Source of the DNA: Colletotrichum lupini
Lineage: Eukaryota; Ascomycota; Sordariomycetes; Glomerellales; Glomerellaceae
Length of the DNA stretch: 64,000 bases
NCBI RefSeq assembly: GCF_023278565.1
Contig: NC_064676.1
Location: forward strand, 4,030,001-4,094,000
Reading direction: 5' to 3'
A program made the position numbers and the translations under genes. The first letter of the stretch is position 1. Every line of letters starts with the position of its first letter. This document shows, in pieces, positions 49,185 through 61,036 of the stretch. Below the pieces are notes generated by a model. It saw nothing but the letters and a program-made list of their open reading frames with translations, made no database searches and was not told the origin of the DNA.

Positions 49185-50233
49185 ATTCTTGTCTTACCCT
49201 GATACCACTCCATCTCGGCTCGCGACGAGGCTGAGATGGCTCGTCTGCTCGGCCGTCGGTATGTGCTAAATGCGGACCTTCTGACGGCCCCAGTCTAGCC
49301 GCCAAATCGGTGGCTAATATCGGTGACTCGCTCCGAGTCTCGCAGCAAAAGGGGAGGGGTTTTTGAGGATTGGACGCGGAGAGAGGAACAATGCGTGGCA
49401 TGATTTCTATTGGTGTCTTGGATGTCCAACCAGGGTCTAGAACAGCTTCTTTTCTGTTCAGGGATTCCACTTGGCAACCAACTACTGATTTCCCCCCTCT
49501 ATATCCGCCTACGCTCAGAATATCTTCTTTTGTTCTCCTCGATTCCTGCTTTTACCTCTGTGCTGGATGGTTTTACGGCTGTCTCGTGTTCTCTTTTCGG
49601 TTTTCCTCATAGTGGTCCTTCAGTTGTCGCGCGTCTTCTCACGGAGAGAAAGTCCTTTTGCCCCCCTCAAATGCCCCCTGTCTATTCAGTCTACAAGACC
49701 AAAAAGAAAATAACAAATGTTCATCAATACATGTGTCCGACGCCGTGCTGTGATCTAATAGGCTGTGATTTGATAAAGAAGCATTGGGAGTCTTGGGATG
49801 AGAGGTGATCAGAGGAGGCCTGTGGAACATGTGACGGGCACACCTGCAGATCTCATGACTGGCAACAGGACGGCTAATCATGAGCTATCCACGATGTGAC
49901 GAGGCTGTCAAATACCGACAAGCAGACGACTAGATCAATACGTCATTGAGAAAACAGGCAGGTGGTGTGTAGAATCATGAACAAATTGGTATTCCCTGGT
50001 AATATTTCCTGAACATGCCAGAATACAATCATGTACTGTGGATGGCACATTTCAAAAACGCCTACCAGCCCAGAAAGCCATACCCCAGAACTCCTCCGTA
50101 TTTCCAAGAAACCAAAAACCAAGAGGAAAATCCGATCTGCGCCTCATGGTATTCGCAACTCCCATGCGTTTCACACACTCGTCTTTCCCGGTTCACCTGC
50201 TTTTCTCGTATTCCATCGTGTACATGTACGCTT
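49185..50233. other. Convergent intergenic region
   Basis: About 1 kb between the 14-3-3 stop and the stop of the next gene. Presumably 3' untranslated sequence, with no gene seen. Confidence 0.5.
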
Positions 50234-50941
50234 CTAACGGCCCGCGTTCGTCCTCGCAAGCAGCCTCTCGGCCCTCCTGAGCCTCGCTTGCTTCTCGGCG
50301 ATGAGCTTCGGCACATGGCCCCGGCCCTCCGAGTCCGCCTCGTCAACGGCGCAGTCGGCGTCTTCGGCGTCTGGTTCATCCCCTGCCGCCATCGCCGCCG
50401 CTGCTTCGGCGGCTAGTGCCGTATTCGTGGCCGTGGGCCAGCCGGCTAGAGTTGCCCGTCGGTACATCTTGGTTGCGTCCTCGGCGCCGCGGGGTGGCAT
50501 AGGCCCGCTTGTCCTGCTCCCGCTGAGCTTGCGGACAAAATTACGCATGCCGCGGAAGAGTGCGTTGTTGGCCGTCTTTACGCGGAAGATACCCGGAGCG
50601 ATGTGGCTACCGGGGAGAACCGCGCCGGGTTGCGTCTGGTCGAGGTAGGCGGACGAGGGCTCCAGACCCATCGCGGACGGGGCGCCGAGGCGGGAGCATG
50701 TTGGGCAGTATGTTCCTTGCCCCGGCAAGATGTCGCTACGGGGGAAGGTGAAGGCGTCACCTGCTCCCGGAGAGGATGCAGATGAGGACGCCGAGGAGGA
50801 GGCCGCGGAGAGGGAAATGTTTGTTGAGGAGGCGGAGGCCGCTGGGGAGGAGGGCGGGCATGTGCAAAGGGATGCTGAGGCCGCTACCTCTTCACGCCAG
50901 ACTTGGATGCGCTGTTGCTTTGAGAGAGTTGGGTTGGACAT
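50234..50941 (-). CDS. Protein of unknown function with CxC and CPxC motifs
   Basis: Single exon of 235 aa from ATG 50941 (MSNPTLSKQQRIQVWREEVA). The frame stays open upstream for another 133 codons to 51340, but that part has poor protein composition. An Ala/Ser-rich segment follows CTCPP, then come a CPTC motif (GTYCPTCSRLG) and GLEPSSAYLDQTQPGAVLPG. The segment FRVKTANNALFRGMRNFVRK follows, then AEDATKMYRRATLAGWPT, an acidic stretch, and a basic end (KQARLRRAERLLARTNAGR). CxC plus CPxC could bind a metal such as zinc; this is inference. There is no signal peptide or membrane helix. I do not recognise the family, though the middle blocks look conserved rather than random. Confidence 0.72.
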   Translation of the reverse strand: MSNPTLSKQQRIQVWREEVAASASLCTCPPSSPAASASSTNISLSAASSSASSSASSPGAGDAFTFPRSDILPGQGTYCPTCSRLGAPSAMGLEPSSAYLDQTQPGAVLPGSHIAPGIFRVKTANNALFRGMRNFVRKLSGSRTSGPMPPRGAEDATKMYRRATLAGWPTATNTALAAEAAAAMAAGDEPDAEDADCAVDEADSEGRGHVPKLIAEKQARLRRAERLLARTNAGR

Positions 50942-53900
50942 TTTGTACGCTTTTTCCCCCTCCTTGGATGTTGGTCCGGGTATATGGTAGGTTGATATGT
51001 GCTGAAGTCGAACAAGGTGCTTCGATTTGTGAGTACGCAGCGGGTGTTGGTGACCGTTTCCTCCTATGAAGTATTGTGTGGCCAAGCACCCATCCAGTGG
51101 CCGTTCGCGGTTTGTTCGTCGCAACGGGGATTGAGGGTCTCGGTTGCTGATCTTGGAATGAAGATGATGCTCAAGCCAAGACCGAAAGCAGAAAATGTCG
51201 GTAGGAGAGTGTCTTCGAGAAGGTCTGCGCTCTACGTGACAGAAGCCCAAAACATACAGGCGAGAGAGAAAATTAGGTGTTGGACGTTGAGAACAGGTAT
51301 TAACAAGGTCCGTCCGTTTTGATGATATCGTCCGAGGCAAAACAGACAGGAAAAGGTGTAAGATGGGAGGAGAGACGAGGATGTTAAAAGAAAAGGAGAA
51401 TATTAGAGTGACAAAGTTGGTGGCCGTCTAATAATGCGTAGGTAACACGAGACCTGTTCGGGTGTTATGCAAGGCTGTCTCTGCTCGGTAGATGGTCTCT
51501 AACGTCCCGTTCATGTGCTCTTCCGTCGTGTGTGTAAGGTACACTCCAAGTGTGATTAAGTCGGCGCCAACCCCGGATTCGAAGATAAGATGGGCGGTGT
51601 ATGCGTGTGTGCATGTGCGGGTGTGCGGGTGTTGGTGCTTGTTTTGTGAGGCAAGTAGGTGTGGCCGGTGACCAGATGACTTGAATCAGGTCGGGAGTTG
51701 TCAACATGTGTACGAAGATGGGCAGGTAGAGATGGTAGGGGGAAGTCGAGTATTTCCCGCTCTCTCACTTCCTTGGCTTGTTCAGAACAGCGGCAAACGA
51801 GAGCAAGAATACAAGACGATGGATGGACGAGTCAAGCCTCTTCTTGCCATCCAGTCTTCTCTTTTGGGTGGTACGCAGGTCTTAGCGGGAGAGTGAACGC
51901 CCCCGGGCGTATGAAACAAAAACAAAAGAGCAATTAAATTGAAAGGTGGTAGGTTGGGCGGGGGTTCAAGTCAGGTTAGGGATGAGAATAAGAAATGAAA
52001 TCCCAGTAGCAGCGGCGGTGATGGAAGCACGTTCGGAAGAAGAAAAGATATCAAATGGAACAGCCAGGAGTTGTGGTCGACGGCGGTGGGCTTGTGATTA
52101 TGTTTAGGTTAGGGTGTTTTGGTAATAGAGCCAACCAAGTTGGTATCAGGCTGAGGAGCGTTGGTTTGCGTGATAGGAGAGTTCGGAAAGCAAGATCCGT
52201 ATGGTCGAAGCCATGCGTCTTAGTAGGGGATGTACGTTGCTGCAAAGCGTCTCATGAAAAGGAAACAAAACAAACCACCCCTTGAAGAGGAGTAGGTAGC
52301 GGCAGCCAGCAACTAGGAGACGAACGACTAACGGGTAGGGAACGAAGCGGGTGGGGTTCGTTCGTTCGAGGTCGTTCGTCGCGACAAGCGTCCGTCCGTT
52401 CGTCTGGCGTTCGGCCCTTGCAAACTAAAAAAGGTCTGGTGGAAGAAGAGAGAGGGGCAGGCAAGGTAAGTTCCGACAGGTGACTTTGGTATTAAAAGCA
52501 CATACGAACAGACGAAGCGACAGCAGCCCAGCAGGTAGGGGTAAGGTAGCACCGATACAATCTGCAGGACAGTTGAGAAAAGCTTGGATGCGTGTGCCTG
52601 GGCAGAAGGGGTGTGCAGACTGTAGCGTGCTATGCCGGTGGACGAGAGGATGGGGGTGGAAGAGACTTTAGGTTGTGAAGAAAGAAAGGAAGAAAGAAAC
52701 GAACGAACGAACGAAGAAAAGAGAGGGTTAGGAAGATGGGACGGGATGGAGACGAGCCGGAAGATGAAGCAGACCGGCTCGTACGCCGCTTAGGAAACGA
52801 AAGAGAAAAACAAGACTTGCGCGGTTAGATGTCCCTTGGTGGAACAAAAGGCAAAGGCAGTGTCGAGCGTTTCGAAGGGAACCGGCTCTCTCTTGCTTTG
52901 GTGCTTCTATCAAACTAGGCATGCACGACAATGCCACCAACTGCCTCTACCTGCGTATGGAGGTAATTTGGGTGGGCTTCCCTTGGCGACGTTTGCCTGG
53001 TTCGGGCCTCGTCTGCCCCACGATCGGCAGGCCCAGTCCAGTATGACCATTGACCACTGCCGGGTGCCGCACTAGGAGAGCAAGATGGTGTTGTCAGATG
53101 GTCCATGGAAACTGGCAGTGACAGGGTCGATCGTAGTCGATTCCTTGTTCTTGTTTTTGTTTTTATGCTTGCCAATCTCTCTATCTCTGGTCGTCCACCC
53201 AGGTATCACGCTGTTGGAGTCTTGGAGAGAAGGGTCTTCCCGCGTGGGTTATTTGAGTGAGTTACCACGTCACACCCGGAAGCGGTCCATGGCGGACAAC
53301 CGACATCACGAAGGCGGCGCGGCGCGTGCGGTGACACTTCGTCTTCGTGGTACAATTCCATGGGTGATCTCTCTCTCGGTCTCTCCCCCCTCCGTCCCCC
53401 TCCTCTGTCAAGTCACACAAGCTAAGGGGGAAGAGGTTGAGAGAGTCAGAGACCGACAGGTCGAACATCCCCCCTCCTCTCCCTCTCCAGTCTCAACCAG
53501 CAGCCCCCCTAGTCGCTGTTCGCTGTGGCGCCCGAGGGGCGTGACTTGGACTTGGACTAGGGCGGTGCCTTCGTGCTTGGACGGTGCCGCTGTCAGATGT
53601 CAATGAACTCCTGAAGACGCACGCACGCTCAGAAAGGCGGAGGACGCCCTGACTTCATCCTTCTGGACCTCAAGAAAGCGGTGAAGTGTCTCAGTTATTA
53701 CGGACATTGCGATCGTGAGGATTGGACCTCCGTAGGGATGTATCGTTGGTAGACAACCCCCAGACGACTTGCAGCGGGGCGGGAGAGAGACCATGCAACG
53801 GATAGAACCGGGGGGTTACAAAAAATAAGGGTATCAGCTCTCCTCTTCCCCCCTGCCAGTGCTGAACTCCAGGGACCATCCGTCCAGATTCGGTGAGGCC

Positions 53901-54395
53901 GCTTTGCGATCAAGGTGAAAACTGAAAGAACACATTTTCTTGGAATGGCGTTGTGATGTGGGTGGCTGTGGTATGGAAGCCGATTGGCGTTCGGGCGTCG
54001 CCACCTACTCCCCGGCTCACTCATACCGACCGGCTTCTAGAATTACTTACAGCCAGCCTCCTAGGCGGGGCATATGCGGTCCTCTCAGTCCAAGAGGTAT
54101 TGTAACCTCTCCGATCTATGACAAACAATACTGAGTAAAACAGTGGAAAACGCCAGTGGGTTCGTGGAACACGGTAATTGCGTTCTCAAGCCATTTTGAT
54201 CGACATTTGCTTTTTGTATGCTTCACTCCGTCTAATCATCCACTACAGCGCCGTAGCAATGTGAGCCCGCCCGAGTCAGCTCAATGCTATTGCCTATTCG
54301 CATCAATCATCAAAGGCAGTATCGCCGTTTTTGCTTCTAGCATCACCCGCTAGCTTGTCCATAACTTCGTCATGAAAGACTTACAACCGATCCCG
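50942..54395. other. Long geneless region
   Basis: About 3.5 kb with no supported gene. It has purine-rich low-complexity stretches and two complementary microsatellites (GTTC repeats at 52356-52369, GAAC repeats at 52699-52716). Open frames up to 173 codons (53085-53606, plus) are low-complexity and unconvincing. Confidence 0.5.
52356..52716. repeat. Complementary GTTC and GAAC microsatellites
   Basis: GTTCGTTCGTTCG (52356-52368) and its exact complement inside the GAAC repeat (52699-52716) are separated by about 330 bases, in inverted orientation. Confidence 0.7.
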
Positions 54396-57300
54396 TCATC
54401 TCTGAGAGCTGGGAACCAACGTCTCCCAGCTTCCCATGTCGCTGGGTCCATCGTCACCCAGTGAGTCTAGCAAGTCTACCGGCGCCTTCTTCTTTGCCGG
54501 GATCTTTGGCTTTGGTCGTTCCTCACCAGCCCTCATTCCCGGTAGAGCGACGGCCCCAGCCATCGGAGTGTGCCTCCCGGACTCAATAGTCATGGTCCCC
54601 GCTCGCTTGGGAGGCTTAGCCGGCGTACCTACTGGCTTACGGAGAGTGCCCTCCCTACTCGCACCCAGATTCGTGAAGCCTGTAGAGGCTCGGACAGGCA
54701 GTGGTGGTTTTTCTTCCGGCTCATCTCTATACTGACCCATCCCATTGCTACTCAGAGCTGAAGATGCTGCAGCCGGTGCTGTAACCAGGTGTGCCGGCTT
54801 CTTCGCCACAGGTGGTGCCGGTTTGGATTTGGATTGTGACGACACCTGCGAAAGCTGGGAAATGGCGGATGACGGTCGCGGAGGAGGAGGCGTTGTTGTC
54901 GTATTTCGCGATTTATTGGAGGGTATCAGTGGTGGGTGCTGGATTGCTGCGCTTGCTCCCGTCTGTCTTCTAGGCGGCGGTGGCGGAGGAGGCGTTTCTC
55001 CGCGTTGCGACTTTTCATCTTTGATGCTGAGGCCGTTAAATTTTCCTGGCATGCCTGACGGATCAAAAGGCGGAGGCAGCTTCCTGGTTATCCGGTTCGT
55101 TGCCGACGACGATAGATCATTGGGCGCAGAAACGTGCTCGTATGGCGAAGTTGATACGCTGGAGAAAGACGACAATCTTGACCTGGGTACGTTGACCCAG
55201 TCAGGCTCTCCAGTCGGCGTGAAAGGATTGGGCGCCCTGTTAGGGTTGAGTATTGCGGCATGGCCCTCGGGAGCCGTCGGTTGCTTGATGTCAACTCTGG
55301 CCTGCTGCTTGTTCTCCAACCACCATTTCTGGCGGTCGGAGCTGGCAGGAGGCAGCCCAGGCTCGATGGCTTCATAGCCAATCAGATCCTCATCGTCGGT
55401 TTCCTCTGAGTCCAGATTTGCCGTCGTGTCTCCAACTTCGGCCTTTCGCCGTTGGTATAGCTCTTTGCTGATTTGATCTCGGAAAGCTTCATCGACAATA
55501 CTGACGTTGCACTGGAATAGAGCGTACACTGGCCGGTGATCCGAGAACTTGAGAGGAGCTGAGTTGTACGCTAGTTGACGCAGGCTCCCACCCTTGCGCA
55601 GAATGCGATCGGTCCAGGCTGGGATACGGGCTTTCTCGCTGTGAGGGATCAGTTTTTACATTCTCAGATATATCGACCTTTTGAACGTACGAAGTATCAT
55701 AATTGTCCGTGCCAAGATCGAACTTGTATGTAGGCAGGAAATTGATACGGGCCTCTGAATAAAAGGGAAACGCAAGTCCTGCGATCATTTGAAGGTTCAA
55801 CTACCAAGAAGTCAGCATGTTGATGGGGAACACGGGCGGATATTATCTACTCACCTGATCGTTCTCGTAAAGTGTCTCTAGATCGCCCTTTTTGATTAGA
55901 CTGCGGGCGTTCTCAGAACTGAGGCCAATTCTGTAGTTGAAGTCTCCCAGCCAAACAACGGCATCTGCTCCAAGGTCAGCTCTAAGCTTATGGGTGATAT
56001 AAGCCTTCGGGATGAATATAGCTACCGTGATCATCGATCCCACGGTTTCGCTGAAAGCGTAGCCCGTGGTGAATCGTTGCGTAATCTCTATTTCTCTCGT
56101 CATAATTCGAAAATCCGGCAGCCAAATGGGCTGTCACGAAGCAGATATGGGTATTCGCGTAGTCAAATCGTATGGCAACCGCTCCTTTGTTGCCGGCCAT
56201 TCCCGATAGCCCCGTTTTCTTTACGCTTCCCTCAACATTCTTAATGTTGGCCAAGGCCGATGCCTTGACAAAAATGCATAATGCCGCGCCGACGAGTTGT
56301 CCACTCCGGAGCAATACGTATCTCTCTCCATCAAGCGACTTGGCGCGTTTATTGAGGCATCTTCTGACTGCAGCTTCCCAAAGTTGTTTCCTTGAGGGGT
56401 CGCTGTTCATGATTTGTTGTGGGCTCAACTCGACAATCTCTTGGAATCCAACAGCAACTATTTCGGGCTGCACATTGCCAAGTTCTGCTGGAGACAACCA
56501 TGCATCAAGATCGCTATCGACGCCTTCAGTACGACCGTTAAGGTTGAAAGTACCGACCAACCTACGCGGGTAAGCATGAGAGCCAAGGGTGCGCACAGAA
56601 TTCTTACATGCTTATGTCCTGTGTGGACGAGAACTCAGCGCTTCTCTTTGTTAATTCTCCAGAAACGTAATCACTTATAGGGTCGAAAAGAAGAACGGGC
56701 AGTTGGTTGACCAGCCTTCCCAGCAGCCGGTCAATAGTCGTTTGCCTAGCCGAATCTGTGAAATTATTGTGATAGAGACGCTGCACAGATTTGCGCATGT
56801 CTGCAACAGCTCCAGCCAGGGACATTTTTCCAGAACGGGTAAAGGACGATTTGAGTGCACCAGTTCCCGCGTAGATCTTCGAAAGAGCGTCTCCGTTGTC
56901 TGCCCACAAGGTTGAGTGCCGCATCCAAAAATCCGAGGTGGCGTACTCGCCTCGATGGCCCAGGAAAGCCTCTGTAGCCATCTGAGAGATGAGGGTCTGG
57001 ATCAAGTTTGTCCTATCCAGACAGTCGAGACAGTTTGTTCGGAACACGCCCTCTTGCTGGAGAACCACTACCATACGGCTTGAGCCTTGACCGTCGTTGG
57101 CCTCAGCGCCTAGATCTTCATTCTGCTCCGCCAAGTAGTAGGCGAAGCCGTCTATCGAGTTCTCAATGTATCTGCGGATCTGGCGCGCAGCCTCGTACCC
57201 TCCGGGGCCTTTCGTCTCGGCGTGGAAGTCGTAGTGGGTCTCTCTCAACAGCGCATGGTCTTGCGACTCGTGCTCCCCAACCTGGCTTAATGGACAATGT

Positions 57301-58573
57301 TCTACACCGAGATGGTACAACTGACTGAGCTGCGCCTCGCCAGGTTTGCCTTCACTCAGAAGATTGACCACGTGAACGGCGCCGTAGGCTTGCTCCAGGT
57401 CCGCAAAGTGTTTATTGAAGGCCGGCTGGGCTCCCTCGGGGGACCTGATAACGGTAATGTTTTGCTTGCCAGGGATGAGCTCCGCAGTCTGTTCCCAAAA
57501 TAGTGGAACTGAACCTCTGACTTGAGCATAGGAAAAGAGAGTCCCGCCGGGGCTCCAGTATATGGTTTCTGTCTCGACAAAGTTTGCCACGTTGCCGTCA
57601 TCGTCAATACCTCTGGAGTTGAACCGGGTTCCTGCTCTGCGACAAGAGAGTCTTGATACAACGGTCAGGTACGATGGTAGCCCGGTTGATCGCGTTTTGA
57701 GAGGAGCACTCGTCTGGGGGATGGCCATTGTCCGACAGAACCCACGGATAGCAGATGTGAGGAATCGTGATGAATCCAAAGCTTCGCGCTCCTGGGGCTG
57801 CAGTCGAGACCTAAACTGGACCAATGGGCTGATCATGTACGAGTTCCACAGGAAGGAATCGTCAAAGTTGTCAATGTCAAAAGTATAAGAATTCACGGTC
57901 CTACATGGTCAGCGACGCATTATAGCCGGAACTGGACACGACCATACCTATCTTGCAACCTATTGGTGAGATCGAAGTCGGTGCTGTAGTAGAATGTTCC
58001 ATTTCCCAGAAGTTTCCGAAGGTCCGTACAAGGATGTTCCACCTGAAGCTCCCGCCCTCTGAGGTTCTGGCCATACACAGAGTTGGCATCCGAGACCTCG
58101 GAATCTAGAGGATCGAGAGAGACAACATCGTCCCACTCGCTTCTGTTGAGGCAGAAGAATGCAACGCTCGCAATCCGTTCCACGGTCTCCCCCGGCCTAA
58201 GGGTAGCGACTCTTGTGGCATGTGTCACAACGGAAAGGAACACGTCGCCCTCGACAGAAATCAAACCCAACGTTCCAAAGATGGGTCGTGGGGTCAGCGG
58301 TCGGTATTCGGCAAGCGTCTTTTTTGTGATCTGAGTAAACTCGACCATGCATTTCGACGCAGCAGGGTCGCCATTGGGTCGTGAACGGGTGGATGCGAGG
58401 GAGGTAAGGGAGCCGTTTGCGCCGGCGCTCGAGGAGCTATAGCGAAATATGAGAGCATGGGAGGACGAAACTATTGCAATGGAGCGATGGGGGTAGTCCC
58501 GAATGTACAGCTGGCTAGACTTTTCTGGTGCCGGCACCTGAGAAGGCCAAGTCCCAGAGCTGGAGTAATCCAT
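54396..58573 (-). CDS. Synaptojanin-like phosphoinositide phosphatase (Sac1 + 5-phosphatase; Inp51/52 type)
   Basis: Six exons, 58573-57948, 57900-56608, 56561-56026, 55964-55855, 55800-55691 and 55638-54396, give 1305 aa. The N-terminal Sac1 domain (to about residue 560) has the catalytic P-loop RTNCLDCLDRTNLIQ, a CX5R motif in active form. The inositol 5-phosphatase domain (about 640-960) shows LVGTFNLNGR, EIVAVGFQEIVEL, GMAGNKGAVAIRF, VTAHLAAG, VVWLGDFNYRI, ARIPAWTDRIL and KFSDHRPVYALF, so both catalytic modules look intact. The C-terminal 300 residues are Pro/Ser-rich with polyproline runs (TPPPPPPPRRQ) and an NPF tripeptide in RAPNPFTPTG; NPF binds EH-domain proteins. The enzyme should remove 5- and other phosphates from PI(4,5)P2 and related lipids at the plasma membrane and endosomes. 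Confidence 0.95.
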
Positions 58574-59632
58574 GATCGTTCGGAGGTGTTGCTGACAGGT
58601 TCGGGGAAGCACAGGCGTCGCAGGGCATGCTTGGACGAGTTCGGTGGTTCATCGAAGGGCGCCGTCGTCGGCGGGCCAGTGAAGTCAAGGTCGATGATGT
58701 TAACGTGCGAGAAGGGGACTATCGGTGCGGAATGTCGTCGTTTTGTTGATGCGAAGTTGGAGCTTGAGGTAGTATGGCTTGACAGCCCCCAAAGGTTTAT
58801 GGCGTTTGGCAAAATGTCGCGGCTGACAATAGCGGAATTTGGGTCGCCAACACGGAGCCCGACAATGACGTCCGTCCCGGCGGAGGTAACCAGGGGCATA
58901 GGACCGCTGTACGTTTAGCGCCTACCTTAAGCTCCGACCGGCCAGGCAAGTGGGAGGCAGCTCGCTTCCTTCCAGGTGGTTTCAGCCTCACGGACCACCT
59001 TGCCTTGTCGCCATCTGGGAGCCTGGAAGAAAACAGCCGGCTTGTGCTTGTTCCAAGGCAGGGATAGGTATGGTCTGGTGTTGTCCCAACTCTGCGAATA
59101 CCTACTTCAGCTACTCCGTACCTTAACATGGATGAGGCAGCTCTTGGGAACAGTACAAGGTTCCCTCAAAAGACAAAGCAGCAAGCTAAACTACTACGTA
59201 GACATGCGATGAACCCTGTCCACCCTATGGAGAAGTGTTAGAGCAGTCGAGTCATCTTGCAGTGTATTCATAATCATGCTCACCCGCAGACAAATTGTCC
59301 CTAGCTTTATGGCCATAAATTGCAATGTTACGCTGGCGATGGCTCGACCTATGCAGCTCGATTCTCAGAATGATGAGGTGAGAGCTTCTATGATAAATGT
59401 GGACCCGCGCCGTTGGTACTATAGAGTAGGTATCTGGGTAACGTAGGGTAAGGTATAGGTAGGCAAGGTGAGGTCGGGAATCAGTACCCGCCTTATTAAG
59501 GTACCTCGAGTACTTTGACCTCCACTGTCGATTATCCTGTCTCTCAACTTGCAAGCGTTTACTTATTGTTGCCTGCAGCTTCTCTCCTTCCTCTCCTTCT
59601 TCCGCTACCTGAGTTTCTTAATTCACGTGACA
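58574..59632. other. Divergent promoter region
   Basis: About 1 kb between the phosphatase and the F-box-like gene. It contains ACCTACCTTAAG- and GTAAGGTATAGGTAGG-like motifs (near 58918 and 59448). No gene is seen. Confidence 0.5.
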
Positions 59633-61036
59633 ATGGAATTGTTCACCTCATACCCCCCAGAAATCATCGCCCGGGTGTTGGCCAGCTGTGACAGCTTCAA
59701 TGACGCGTTCGCTCTTGCCAGCTCCTGTCAGTATACTTACGCAGTGTGATTGGACCATGGCGCGAGCATCATCCATAGCATTGGCACGCGAACAATCCCC
59801 GCGTACGAACATGCTGTCGTTGCCGTAGGTATCTGCTTCCCCAAACGTCGACAGGCCTCGCCATCACTCACTTCAACTGCGTAGGTGCGCGCCACAAATA
59901 CAGTCAAAGAAGCCTTCCACGCCGGCCGGCTACCACCTAATATGACGCATGATGATATCGAAGAGCTGGAGCCCTCTCACCAAAAGTGCCGTTTGCCCGA
60001 GTTGGCGGACTTACTTGCGTTCTGTCATCTGGCTGCGTGTCTGGAGTACGCGTACTTTCACTTTGAGGAACACGGGTATACATGTCTATTATGCCCCGAG
60101 ATCAAAGATGTCACCTGGTGTACCAAAGACGACACCGTATTCGATCAACGTTTTCACGATTTCCATGAAAAATTCCATCGAGTGCTATACAAAAACCTTC
60201 TCGCTGGCGCTTTCTTATGGAAGTCCCACAATGAGCTATTCATCAAAGCTGCCGCAGACGGGGCTGGGAAACGCTTTCTCGAGGAGCTTCGATCACTGCA
60301 AGCTCGCGGAGATTGGCAAGGTCTTTCGGACGACAGCCAGGCATACATTGCAGAGTTTCCGGTGTACGACGTTCACAAGATGACACCAGCCAGCCAAGAA
60401 CAGGTATTCGGGCATATTGCTCGTTACTTGATAGAAGACATCGCCCTTATCCCAGACCCGGCCTGTGCCGCCGAAGTACCATGGGAGGTGATGGCTTCCA
60501 TCTATGCCCACGAGTATCGCTCACCCCAGTTCTTTAACGCCGGTGGAAAGCATCGCCATGGTTGGCCGCCGTTCAAGAACTCAACTGCTTCTGACCTGCC
60601 TCCCACGCGTAAAGTGACAGTTGTTCTGTTTGGGGAGTTTCAATTGGAAGAGGTATCGATGCCTATCAACATCGAGGACATGCATCGTACTCGACTGGTA
60701 GCGACTCAATTACAGGCCTCATCCTCAGAGAGTGCACAGGACGGCAACCCCTTCGCTTGCCATGGTTTCGACATAGCGGTAACTCTGCGAGATCGGTATT
60801 TGTTTCTCGGTGGTGAGGAGGCGTGGGAGGACTGCGCTCCACACCCTCCTCTCCAGCTGTACACCTTCATGTTGAAAAAGCACTATGCACTTGAATTCAG
60901 TCCATGCGTGTTTGACCGGACATTTTTAGAAGGGTACTATCCGACGTTTCTCTCGGAAACAATTTTTGGTCACGACTACCACACTGGATTGGACCCGAGT
61001 TTTTCAGGTTTGCTGAATGCTTGCAGTCGAAACTGA
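59633..61036 (+). pseudogene. F-box-like fungal protein gene with in-frame stop
   Basis: Exons 59633-59824 and 59885-61036, joined by a 60-nt intron (donor GTAGGT, phase 0). The start MELFTSYPPEIIARVLASCD, then FNDAFALASSC, resembles the F-box-like N-terminus of a large fungal family. After YTYAV the frame meets TGA (59747-59749), then continues LDHGASIIHSIGTRTIPAYE and, after the intron, VRATNTVKEAFHAGRLPPNM. The family normally has Trp at the stop position (AVW), so a single-base change TGG to TGA would explain it. The remaining 380 codons of exon 2 are intact and hold several Cys (CLLCPEIKDVTWC). Either a nonsense allele, a sequencing error, or a gene now translated from a downstream in-frame ATG (about 59942). 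The role of the family is unknown; F-box proteins usually recruit targets to SCF ubiquitin ligases. Confidence 0.75.

Noticed and set aside
53085..53606. 173-codon plus-strand frame
   Set aside because: Ser/Pro/Arg-rich low complexity in a purine/pyrimidine-skewed region; no protein-like signal.
59747..59749. Repeat-induced point mutation as cause of the nonsense codon
   Set aside because: TGG to TGA changes a GpG, not the CpA/TpG context of RIP, and the surrounding sequence is not AT-enriched.
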